64,000 nucleotides of DNA. Source: Cyclobacteriaceae bacterium (GTDB taxonomy: Bacteria; Bacteroidota; Bacteroidia; Cytophagales; Cyclobacteriaceae). The stretch covers positions 682,001-746,000 of the forward strand of contig JAHBTX010000002.1 in the NCBI GenBank assembly GCA_019638395.1, given 5' to 3'. Position 1 is the stretch's first letter; the number at the start of each line of letters is the position of its first letter. Positions 50,304-58,333 of this stretch are shown here, piece after piece. Position numbers and translations under genes: made by a program. Below the pieces are notes generated by a model. That model was not told the DNA's origin. It saw only the letters and a program-made list of their open reading frames with translations, and ran no database searches.

Positions 50304-51335
50304 TTGTCTCTTTTCCGAAGCAATTTCTTTATCAAACTCCGCAGTTGGGAGTACTGGCCATTTGGTATTGTACAAGCGCCTGTTTTTTTATTGTGGATTT
50401 GGTATGCTCTTAAAGAGCGGAGTTTATTTTATTTCTCAGCATCAAATCCCTCTATTGTAACAGGCGGCATGATGGGCGAAAGCAAATCGGCTGTGCTCAA
50501 TCTTATTCCGGATTCGGTTAAACCAAAAACAGTACTGATAAACCTGCCTGCAACAACACAAAGCGTTTTACAAACGCTCGATACAAACGGATTAACCTTG
50601 CCCGTAATTTTTAAGCCCGATGTTGGTGAGCGGGGTTGGATGGTACGAAAGATCAAAAGCAAAGAAGATATTGAACAGTATCTCTCCGAAATAAAAATTG
50701 ACTTTATAATTCAGGAGTTTGTGTCTTTACCGTTGGAGTACGGTGTGTTTTATGTTCGCTTTCCATCGCAAGCTAATGGCTTTGTTAATTCCATTACTGG
50801 CAAAGAATTTTTATCCGTTACTGGGGATGGCAACAAAACCTTGCAGCAATTGATTCTGGAAAAAGACCGTGCTAAAATTCAATGGGAAACCTTGAAGCAG
50901 GTGTATGCGGTACAACTGCAAGATGTTATTCCGCAAGGAAAAAAGATTGAACTGGTTTCAATCGGGAATCATTGTTTGGGCACCACGTTTATCAATTGCA
51001 ATCATTTAATAACCGAAAAACTTTCAACTTCATTCGATAAAATCAGCAAACAGATTGATGGTTTTTATTTTGGACGATTTGATTTGCGCTGCGCTTCCGA
51101 GGCCGATCTGGAATCGGGTAACGTTAAAATTATGGAGTTGAATGGTTGTGGTGCAGAGCCTGCGCATATCTACCATCCGGGCGCATCGCTCTTTACCGGT
51201 ATTGGCACCATCATTACGCATTGGAAAAACCTTTATCGCGTAAGCAAGGAAAATCATAAACGCGGAGTACCGTATCTTTCTTTTGCAGAAGGCAAACGGA
51301 TTTATAATTCGTTTAAGAAAGTTAAAGCGCTTTAA
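50304..51335 (+). CDS. ATP-grasp ligase, D-Ala-D-Ala ligase-like, with N-terminal hydrophobic segment
   Basis: A 343-residue protein. An N-terminal segment (about residues 17-38; YWPFGIVQAPVFLLWIWYAL) looks membrane-associated. The ATP-grasp part shows LPVIFKPDVGERGWMVRKI (about 98-116), IQEFVSLPLEYGVFYVRFP (about 135-153), and the metal-binding pair in GRFDLR and KIMELNGCGAEPAH (about 276-289). The start is TTG, and a stop codon directly upstream (50298) limits it. It probably ligates an amino acid or carboxylate, but the substrate is unknown. It is coupled to the DinB gene by a 3-base gap. Confidence 0.78.
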   Translation: MSLFRSNFFIKLRSWEYWPFGIVQAPVFLLWIWYALKERSLFYFSASNPSIVTGGMMGESKSAVLNLIPDSVKPKTVLINLPATTQSVLQTLDTNGLTLPVIFKPDVGERGWMVRKIKSKEDIEQYLSEIKIDFIIQEFVSLPLEYGVFYVRFPSQANGFVNSITGKEFLSVTGDGNKTLQQLILEKDRAKIQWETLKQVYAVQLQDVIPQGKKIELVSIGNHCLGTTFINCNHLITEKLSTSFDKISKQIDGFYFGRFDLRCASEADLESGNVKIMELNGCGAEPAHIYHPGASLFTGIGTIITHWKNLYRVSKENHKRGVPYLSFAEGKRIYNSFKKVKAL

Positions 51336-51482
51336 AGAAAGCGGTTTAGCTGAAAGCCTTCCTTGAAAAACTTTCTGAATAAGCAATTCCATCAGCGAGA
51401 AAAACATAGTTCTGGAAACGATTTGTTTGATAGGGTGAGTTTCTTATAACTTACAAATGAATCGGATAAAAGCCATTCACAG

Positions 51483-51887
51483 ATGAAATACTTACTATTA
51501 GGACTACTTCTCCTTTCGTTAACTTACTGTACATCTAAGGAACAGACACATTATACAAGTGGACAAAGCAAGAATGAATTGATGGGAACCTATACTCATT
51601 CATCTTTCATGTATAGTTACACATTGATATTGAAGGACAGTTCAAAATACTTAACGATTGAGAAGTCGGATATTTTTTCAGAAAGAACACTTGGAACTTG
51701 GACAATTAGTGGAAAGGCGGTAAGACTTAATCCACAAAAGAGAATCAATACCCTCGCCACAGACAGAAGAGTAGTTCAGGAAACATCGGTTACTGACTCT
51801 AAAGAAGAAGTAGTTATTATTGAGACTGCAGACGCCCTCATAATCACAAGTAAAAACCAAAACTTAAAATTGGAAAGAGAAAAATAA
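51483..51887 (+). CDS. Lipoprotein of unknown function with atypical codon use
   Basis: A 134-residue lipoprotein: the lipobox is LTYC with Cys16. The mature part is a beta-rich, lipocalin-like pattern: NELMGTYTHSSFMYSYTLILKDSSKYLTIEK (about 31-61), then GTWTISGKAVRLNPQ. Codons such as AGA, GGA and ACA are more frequent than in the neighbours, which use GGC and GCC more, so it may be a recent arrival. The 147 bases before it and the 53 after it hold no gene. I cannot name a family. Confidence 0.65.
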   Translation: MKYLLLGLLLLSLTYCTSKEQTHYTSGQSKNELMGTYTHSSFMYSYTLILKDSSKYLTIEKSDIFSERTLGTWTISGKAVRLNPQKRINTLATDRRVVQETSVTDSKEEVVIIETADALIITSKNQNLKLEREK

Positions 51888-51940
51888 ACGGCCGCTAACA
51901 ATTCACTAAGAATTACTATCAACATCAACAGCTTCCAAAC

Positions 51941-51973
51941 AAAAAACCCATCGCTTGCGCAATGGGTTTTTTT
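51941..51973. terminator. Bidirectional terminator
   Basis: AAAAAACCCAT (51941-51951) pairs with ATGGGTTTTTT (51962-51972) around a 10-base loop, with T tracts on both strands. It lies between the plus-strand lipoprotein gene and the convergent YceI gene. Confidence 0.88.
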
Positions 51974-51995
51974 AAATTCAAAATACCTGAAAGAA

Positions 51996-52625
51996 TTAAG
52001 CGCCTACTCCGGCTACCAATTCAATCTTCAGATTAAACTCTTTGCTGATCAAATCATCGGCCATACCGGTATAAACCAAGCCCCAGTCTTCGCGCAAAAC
52101 ATTAAAATCGGCAGCTGCCCTTACAGATGTCTCAGTTGCTTCGGTTACAGTAGCTGGGAAGGTAATGTTTTTGGTTACCCCGCGCATAGTCAGGTTTCCA
52201 GAGATCGTAACTTTACCAGCTTCAGCTCCTGCAGTTACGCTTGTAATTTCGAAAGTGGCTTCAGGGAATTTAGCAATGTCAAAGAAGTCTTCCGACTTTA
52301 AATGACCTACCAGTTTATCGCTGTACTCGCCTTGCATGTCGGTATTGGTTATGGTGCTAAGGTCGGCCACAAAGTTACCACCGGTAACAGCACCGTCTTT
52401 TACAAACAACGCACCCGACTTAAGCGTAACAGCACCCGTGTGTGAGCCTGATACTTTACTGCCCGTCCAGATAATTTTTGAAGCTGCGGTGTTAAGGGCT
52501 ACTTCGGTTCCTTCGGCTGCGCTTACAGTTGCGCTATCGGTTGTGGTTGCTTTTTCTCCTTCCGGATTTTTGGGGGTACAGGCAAATGCTAACGTTGCCA
52601 CTAAAAGTACTACTAGTTTTTTCAT
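51996..52625 (-). CDS. YceI-family lipoprotein
   Basis: A 209-residue lipocalin-like protein. The lipobox is AFAC with Cys16, then a Thr/Ala linker. The YceI fold follows: ASKIIWTGSKVSGSHTGAVTLKSGALFVKDGAVTGGNFVADLSTITNTDMQG (about 48-99), then GHLKSEDFFDIAKFPEATFEITSV and LTMRGVTKNITFPATV. The family binds long isoprenoid or fatty acyl chains in the periplasm. It is monocistronic and has a 14-base palindrome 26 bases upstream of its ATG. Confidence 0.93.
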   Translation of the reverse strand: MKKLVVLLVATLAFACTPKNPEGEKATTTDSATVSAAEGTEVALNTAASKIIWTGSKVSGSHTGAVTLKSGALFVKDGAVTGGNFVADLSTITNTDMQGEYSDKLVGHLKSEDFFDIAKFPEATFEITSVTAGAEAGKVTISGNLTMRGVTKNITFPATVTEATETSVRAAADFNVLREDWGLVYTGMADDLISKEFNLKIELVAGVGA

Positions 52626-52650
52626 GTTTAGATTGTTTTTTAATTGAATA

Positions 52651-52664
52651 CATGTTTAAACATG
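52651..52664. promoter_or_regulatory. Palindrome CATGTTTAAACATG upstream of yceI
   Basis: A perfect 14-base palindrome 26 bases before the yceI ATG. Related ATGTTTA/TGTTTGAAC copies lie nearby. Likely a repressor or activator site; the protein is unknown (MarR-type is one guess). Confidence 0.55.
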
Positions 52665-52782
52665 CAAATTGGCAAAAAGTTCAAACATTACTATCTCCGT
52701 GTAATGTTTTTACAATAAGTTAATAACTTAAGCTAAAGCGTTTTAAAACACGAACTATTTTAGCGCAGCTAAGTAGTTTTAG

Positions 52783-52813
52783 AAAAAGACCCCACGAAAA
52801 ATTTCGTGGGGTC
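52783..52813 (-). terminator. Terminator of the heavy-metal efflux operon
   Basis: A perfect 12-base stem (GACCCCACGAAA 52788-52799 with its complement 52802-52813) and 2-base loop. On the minus strand it runs into TTTTTCT. It lies 25 bases past the permease stop codon. Confidence 0.95.
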
Positions 52814-52838
52814 GCCACATCCGGACAACCCCCTTTAC

Positions 52839-55800
52839 CTATGCCGGTAGTGGTTCTAGTTTTCTGCGGTTACCCCAAAAGTAGAAGATAGGAAATACCA
52901 AGAGCGTAAAAACGGTTGCTGTTACCAGGCCACCAATAATTACCACAGCCAGCGGCTTTTGAGATTCAGAGCCAATACCGGTAGAAAGCGCGGCCGGCAG
53001 TAAACCTATTGCAGCCATCAGGGCTGTCATTACTACCGGGCGGGTGCGGATTTTTACGGCATTAAAAATGGCTTGTGCCAGGCTAGTGGCAATATGTGTT
53101 TGTTTATGAAACTCGCTAATCAGGATTACTCCATTTTGCACACAAATACCAAACAAGGCTATAAATCCCACTCCTGCCGAAATACCAAAGTTGATGCCCG
53201 TAACGTGCAACGCAACGATACCCCCAATTAAAGCAAATGGTACATTAATCAATACGTAACCTGCATCGCGCACATTGCCAAACATGATAAATAGCAATAA
53301 GAAAATTAAAATGAGGCTGATGGGCACTACCTGGCTTAAGGTTGCAGTAGCACGTACCTGATTTTCAAATTCACCGGTCCATGTCATGCTATATCCTTGC
53401 GGCAATTGAATGCTTTCGTTCACATTTTTTTGGGCTTCGGCAATGGTGCTTCCCAAATCTCGCTCGCGCACCGAAAACTTTACACCAATAAAACGTTTGG
53501 TGTTATCGCGGTAAATAAACGCAGGGCCGGTGATTTGTTTAATCGAAGCTATTTCCTTGAGTGGGATCTTTTCGTCTTTGATATTGGGGATCATCAGCAT
53601 CATAATATCGTCTTCGTCTTTTCTAAAGCTTTGTTCGTAACGGATGCGGATATCAAACTTTTTCTCGCCTTCGTATTTTACAGTAGCCGTTTTACCCCCG
53701 ATAGCCATTTCAATAACAGTTAGTGCATCGGCTTTCGTAACTCCGTAAAGGGCCATGCGTTCTTCATCCAGCACGATGCTCATTTCGGGTTGGCCAATGT
53801 TGCGTAAAATGCCCACGTCTTTAATGCCAGGTACATCCTTAATTTTATCCAGCACCTGGTTGGCGTATTCATCTAATTTATTCAGATCATCGCCATAAAT
53901 TTTAACGGCATTGGAGGCATTCATACCGGCCACCGCTTCGGCTACGTTATCAATAATAGGTTGCGAGTAATTGTAATTTATACCCTGGTATTTTTTTAGT
54001 TGGGTATCCATTTCCTCGATCAACCCATCCATGGTTATTTTTCTATTCCATTCTTCTTTTGGTTTTAGGTTAACCTGCATTTGTACATAATAAAAGCCGC
54101 TGGGATCGGTGCCATCATTACTGCGGCCCGTCTGCGAAAGCACACCGTTTACTTCTGGAAATTTTCGAAGCTCATCGCGTAGCACACTAACCATTTTTAC
54201 GGTTTCATTTAAAGACGAGCTCATGGGAAGTTTGGCTTCTACCCAAAGGGCACCTTCATTTAGTTGGGGTAAAAATTCGGTGCCCAGCCATTGTGCAGAA
54301 AACATGGTAGCACCAAAGCTAATGATGGCAATGGCTACTGTAACTTTTCGCTTTGCAAATGCCAGCCCAAAGGCATTTTCGACCGAGCGGTTAATGAAGT
54401 TTATAAAGAAGTTGTGTTTTTCTTTTACATTCTTCTTTAACAACAGTGCACTTAACAGGGGTACCAGTGTAAGCGTAAACAATAAAGCACCTAATAAAGC
54501 AAAGCCTAACGTAAATGCCAATGGCGAAAACATTTTGCCTTCTACTTTTTGAAAAGCGAATATGGGTAGCAGGGCAGAGATGATAATGAGTTTAGAAAAG
54601 AAGATGGCTTTACCCATTTCGGCCCCGGTTTTTTTAATAAGGCCGAGTTTGCTAAGCCGATTAAATTTGCTCATACCATGTTTTTGTGCTTCATGGTCAA
54701 GGGCCACAAACAAACCCTCCACCATTACCACGGCTCCGTCTATAATAATTCCAAAATCAACTGCACCCAGCGAAAGCAAATTGGCGCTCATGCCACGCAA
54801 CTTCAATAGTAAAAAGGCAAATAATAATGATAGGGGAATAACAATGGCAACAATAAGCGTTGTGCGCCAGTCGGCCATAAATATGAAAACAATAACCGTT
54901 ACCAGAATAATACCTTCGGCCAGGTTATGCATTACCGTTTTGGTGCAGTACGCCATCAGGTTATCGCGGTCGTAAAATGTTTCCATGCGCACATCGCTGG
55001 GTAACACCTGGGTATTCAGTTCTTCAATTTTTGCTTTTACGCGTGCTAATACTTCGCTGGGGTTTTCGTTTTTACGCATTACCACAATTCCTTCTACCAC
55101 ATCGTCATTATCATTTAACCCAACCTGACCTACGCGTGGCAGACTGCTTTCGTTAACGGTGGCTACCCGTTTTACCAACAATGGGTTTCCGTTGTAGATA
55201 TCAACTATTGTGTTTTCTATTTCTTCAATAGATGATAGCAAACCTATACCGCGCACTACATAAGCCTGGCCATTCTTTTCAATCACATCGCCTCCCACAT
55301 TCAGGTTCGATTTCGAAATGGCCTCAAACAGTTCGGTGGGTGTAAGATTATACTTTTGAAGTTGCACCGGGTTAATGCTGATCTCGTAAGTTTTTTCTCT
55401 TCCGCCAAAAGCAACAACATCGGCCACACCGGGCACAGCACGTAATTGTCTGTCAATAGTCCAGTTTTGAATGGTTAGTAAATCGCGCGAATCGCGGTTA
55501 TCACTTCTTAATACGTACCTAAAAATTTCTCCGGTTGGACCATAGGGGGGTTGTACTTCGGGCTCTACCGTATCGGGCAACTGTACGTTGCGTAATTGAT
55601 TGTTTACCTGCTGCCGCGCAAAAAAATCTTCTACATCGTCATCGAAAATAATTTTGATAACCGATAGCCCAAACATGGTAATACTGCGCACGTTGGTTTT
55701 GCGCTGTACGCTGTTCATGGCAATTTCGATGGGCGTGGTTACAAAGCGCTCCACTTCTTCGGCACTGCGGCCACTCCATTCCGTTACGATTATAATTTGT

Positions 55801-55943
55801 GTATTGGTTACATCGGGAAATGCTTCGATGGGAATTTTGATAAATGAATAAACACCACCTATAACCAGTAGTGTAACCCAAAAAAAAGTGAAGAAGCGGT
55901 TCTTAAGTGAAAAGGCGATAATATTTCTGATGAATTTTCCCAT
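52839..55943 (-). CDS. Heavy-metal RND efflux permease (CzcA/CusA family)
   Basis: A 1034-residue inner-membrane metal-ion pump. N-terminus MGKFIRNIIAFSLKNRFFTFF and the proton-relay motif DFGIIIDGAVVMVE (about residues 393-406) are of the HME type for divalent metals (Co/Zn/Cd), in contrast to the Cu/Ag subgroup. The metal site and docking regions are present at normal length. It is the last gene of the outer-channel, adaptor, permease operon, starting 4 bases after the adaptor. The exact metal is not determined. Confidence 0.94.
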   Translation of the reverse strand: MGKFIRNIIAFSLKNRFFTFFWVTLLVIGGVYSFIKIPIEAFPDVTNTQIIIVTEWSGRSAEEVERFVTTPIEIAMNSVQRKTNVRSITMFGLSVIKIIFDDDVEDFFARQQVNNQLRNVQLPDTVEPEVQPPYGPTGEIFRYVLRSDNRDSRDLLTIQNWTIDRQLRAVPGVADVVAFGGREKTYEISINPVQLQKYNLTPTELFEAISKSNLNVGGDVIEKNGQAYVVRGIGLLSSIEEIENTIVDIYNGNPLLVKRVATVNESSLPRVGQVGLNDNDDVVEGIVVMRKNENPSEVLARVKAKIEELNTQVLPSDVRMETFYDRDNLMAYCTKTVMHNLAEGIILVTVIVFIFMADWRTTLIVAIVIPLSLLFAFLLLKLRGMSANLLSLGAVDFGIIIDGAVVMVEGLFVALDHEAQKHGMSKFNRLSKLGLIKKTGAEMGKAIFFSKLIIISALLPIFAFQKVEGKMFSPLAFTLGFALLGALLFTLTLVPLLSALLLKKNVKEKHNFFINFINRSVENAFGLAFAKRKVTVAIAIISFGATMFSAQWLGTEFLPQLNEGALWVEAKLPMSSSLNETVKMVSVLRDELRKFPEVNGVLSQTGRSNDGTDPSGFYYVQMQVNLKPKEEWNRKITMDGLIEEMDTQLKKYQGINYNYSQPIIDNVAEAVAGMNASNAVKIYGDDLNKLDEYANQVLDKIKDVPGIKDVGILRNIGQPEMSIVLDEERMALYGVTKADALTVIEMAIGGKTATVKYEGEKKFDIRIRYEQSFRKDEDDIMMLMIPNIKDEKIPLKEIASIKQITGPAFIYRDNTKRFIGVKFSVRERDLGSTIAEAQKNVNESIQLPQGYSMTWTGEFENQVRATATLSQVVPISLILIFLLLFIMFGNVRDAGYVLINVPFALIGGIVALHVTGINFGISAGVGFIALFGICVQNGVILISEFHKQTHIATSLAQAIFNAVKIRTRPVVMTALMAAIGLLPAALSTGIGSESQKPLAVVIIGGLVTATVFTLLVFPIFYFWGNRRKLEPLPA

Positions 55944-55947
55944 CGGC

Positions 55948-57024
55948 TTAGTCGTTTATGGCATCATAGACAAATAGCCCGTTTTTTGAAATCACCTTTT
56001 CGCCTGCTGTTAATCCGGACGTGAGGTATGTAGTTGTGCCCAATTGTTTATAAACCTCTACCTGCCGGGTATCAATATTTTGTTTGTCTTTAAAAACCAT
56101 GACCCAGTTTTTACTTTTATCAAAAATGATGGAGGATGAGGGCACCGCCATTAACTTTTTGTTTTCAGTAAAAAATACATTTACGGTGGCCATCATTTCG
56201 GGCTTCAGTTGAAAGTTATCGTTGGGGATGCGCACGCGTACTTTCATGGCTTTGGTTTCCGGATCGATTGCATTAAATATTTTATCGATTTTTCCTTTGT
56301 ACAGTTTGTCGGGGAAACCCAATGTGCGCACTTCGGCATCGTAGCCTACCTGTATTTTTGAAATGTCGCTTTCGCTTACATTAGCCAATGCCCACACTTC
56401 ATTAATTTCTGCAATTGAAAAAAGTGATTCGGATACATCGCCCCGCAGTTGTTCGTTTGGAAAAATATTTTTCTCTAATACAAAGCCGCTGATGGGGGCC
56501 ATTATGTTATAGGTTGAACCATTGCGCAGGTTGTAGATGGCATATACTTCATTGATGCGCGCCAACTCGGCTTTGGCTTTTACTAATTCTTTTTCAGCCG
56601 CATTTACATCGCGTTCGGAGTTGAGTTTCCCCTCAAAAAGCTCGCGCGTTACTTGTAAGGTTTTTTCAGCTACTGCCACATCGCTTTGCGCATCTAACAA
56701 TTGACGTTGAAATTCGGCTACCTCGCTGCTGCGTATCGTTGCCAATATCTCACCTTGCTTTACATAATCGCCAAGCTCGGCATTTACCGTTATTACGCTA
56801 CCACCCACAATAGAGTTTACGCGCGCCATTTTGTTGTTATCAACTGTAATTTTTCCAAACAGCCGGATTTCATTTTTCACTGCTTGCTCGGCCGCTTCAT
56901 AAAACTCGCAACTGGCCAACATGGTATCGCTAATGGAAAATGCAACCGCATTGTCTTCGTATTTTTTTTCGCGGCAGGCCTGCAGCAATAAAAGGGCAAA
57001 CAGAAAGTAATAAATTCGGGTCAT
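55948..57024 (-). CDS. Heavy-metal efflux periplasmic adaptor (CzcB/CusB type)
   Basis: A 358-residue membrane-fusion lipoprotein: the lipobox is LQAC with Cys17. The lipoyl domain (VIGGSVITVNAELGDYVKQGEIL, about 68-90 region), coiled-coil hairpin (about 105-160) and barrel-sandwich segments (APISGFVLEKNIFPNEQL) are visible. It ends with LTAGEKVISKNGLFVYDAIND. It lies 4 bases after the outer-membrane channel gene and 4 bases before the permease. There is no His-rich or Met-rich metal tail. Confidence 0.93.
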   Translation of the reverse strand: MTRIYYFLFALLLLQACREKKYEDNAVAFSISDTMLASCEFYEAAEQAVKNEIRLFGKITVDNNKMARVNSIVGGSVITVNAELGDYVKQGEILATIRSSEVAEFQRQLLDAQSDVAVAEKTLQVTRELFEGKLNSERDVNAAEKELVKAKAELARINEVYAIYNLRNGSTYNIMAPISGFVLEKNIFPNEQLRGDVSESLFSIAEINEVWALANVSESDISKIQVGYDAEVRTLGFPDKLYKGKIDKIFNAIDPETKAMKVRVRIPNDNFQLKPEMMATVNVFFTENKKLMAVPSSSIIFDKSKNWVMVFKDKQNIDTRQVEVYKQLGTTTYLTSGLTAGEKVISKNGLFVYDAIND

Positions 57025-57028
57025 GGAA

Positions 57029-58276
57029 TTAATAAATTTTAGAAGCAGTTACATAGTTAATTTGCATGGCTGAAGTGGCGAGGTAATTTTTTACCCGTTC
57101 GTATTCGCTAAGCGACTCGTTGTACGATTCGAAAAAATCCACAAACTCGAGAATAGAAATATTGCCTTTCTGAAAATTCTGATTCACGCCATTAAATACG
57201 ATGTCGAAATCGGAACTATAAAAGGCTTTTAGTTTTTGGTATTCGCTTATACTTAATGTCAGGTCTTGCCAGGCGGCTAAAACCTGGGCTTGTACTTCGT
57301 TTAATTTTTGTTTTTGATAAGTAGCCGCACCAAGTGCTTCGTATTGGGCCGCTTTAACGTTACCCCGGTTTCGGTTCCATAACGGAAGCGGAATGCTAAC
57401 GCCCACATTTACCTGGTTCACAAACGCTCCGCTGCGTTGATCGTACGAAGAGTTAAAAGCCATATCGGGCACGGCAAGTTGCTTCTGTAACTTTACATGG
57501 AGCAGCGCTAATGCTTCTTCTTCATTGGCCAGTTTCAGATCGGGTCTGTTTTGAAAGGCGCTATCGAGTAATGAATTATATATAGCAGTTCGGTTGGTAA
57601 AATTATCGAAGTCGGTATCGCCAACAAGTGGTTCAATGTAATTGGGTGTTTGCAGTAAGAGCTGCAGGTTGTGCTGCTGCAGGAAATAGTTGTTGGCCAG
57701 CTCGCTTTTATCGTTATTGATTTTAAAGTACACGGCTTTAAGTCGTATAACATCTTTCAGCGGTAAGTTGCCCCGCGCAGCCTGCTTTTCATAAGCCGAT
57801 ATTAGTGTATCTAACACCTCTAACTGCCTATTAAATTTAGCAAGGGTTATGCGTTGCTGGTTGATAATATAAAAGCCGGTATGCAACTGGTAGCGCAGGT
57901 TACGCAACAAATCTTCCAACTCTAGTGTTGCCAGCTTTTTATTTTGTTTTGCAATGTTTATTTCAGTTTTGCGCTTGCCACCCAGTAAAATCAGTTGTTC
58001 AACAGCTAAGAATTTTTGACCGGTTTTGTCAATATGAAAAATTCTATCATTCTCAGGATCGTAAGCATTTACATCGGCTGTAAATGTAGGATTGGGGTAA
58101 GCACGTGCCTGAATAACCAATGCCTCTTTTGTATTAAGATTATATTGGCCGGCAAGCAACAGCAGGTTGTTACTCAAAAACAAGCTATCTGCCTGTTGTA
58201 AGGTAAGCGACATGGTACTTTGGGCTAATGCCCAACAACAACAAAAAGTTAACAGCGCAGTTTGCAGGAATTTCAT
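57029..58276 (-). CDS. Metal efflux outer membrane channel (CzcC/TolC family)
   Basis: A 415-residue TolC-fold protein with a signal peptide (residues 1-18, ending ALAQ). It has two outer-membrane-efflux repeats: QADSLFLSNNLLLLAGQYNL at about 28-47 and RPDLKLANEEEALALLHVKLQ near 240. It has no lipobox. It is the first gene of the CzcCBA-type operon. Its promoter region lies in the 57-base gap to the sensor kinase gene and carries a direct repeat (58300-58316). Confidence 0.92.
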   Translation of the reverse strand: MKFLQTALLTFCCCWALAQSTMSLTLQQADSLFLSNNLLLLAGQYNLNTKEALVIQARAYPNPTFTADVNAYDPENDRIFHIDKTGQKFLAVEQLILLGGKRKTEINIAKQNKKLATLELEDLLRNLRYQLHTGFYIINQQRITLAKFNRQLEVLDTLISAYEKQAARGNLPLKDVIRLKAVYFKINNDKSELANNYFLQQHNLQLLLQTPNYIEPLVGDTDFDNFTNRTAIYNSLLDSAFQNRPDLKLANEEEALALLHVKLQKQLAVPDMAFNSSYDQRSGAFVNQVNVGVSIPLPLWNRNRGNVKAAQYEALGAATYQKQKLNEVQAQVLAAWQDLTLSISEYQKLKAFYSSDFDIVFNGVNQNFQKGNISILEFVDFFESYNESLSEYERVKNYLATSAMQINYVTASKIY

Positions 58277-58280
58277 ACTG

Positions 58281-58288
58281 CAACACTA
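58281..58288 (-). promoter_or_regulatory. -7-like box TAGTGTTG of czc-type operon
   Basis: On the minus strand TAGTGTTG differs from TAnnTTTG in one base, 4 bases before the ATG at 58276. With the direct repeat upstream it is a candidate activated promoter with a very short leader. Confidence 0.4.
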
Positions 58289-58299
58289 ACGGCTAATCA

Positions 58300-58316
58300 C
58301 CTTAAAAAAACCTTAA
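58300..58316 (-). promoter_or_regulatory. OmpR-type direct repeat TTAAGG-N5-TTAAGG
   Basis: Two identical hexamers with an 11-base period, the spacing expected for a dimer of an OmpR/PhoB-family regulator. They lie about where a -33 box would be, in the promoter of the metal efflux operon, and next to the genes of its presumed regulator. Confidence 0.6.
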
Positions 58317-58333
58317 GATGGATAAAGGTTTGC

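Noticed and set aside
51888..51940. Integron-type attC site after the lipoprotein gene
   Set aside because: GCTAAC is present but the paired RYYYAAC/GTTRRRY core and stem are not.
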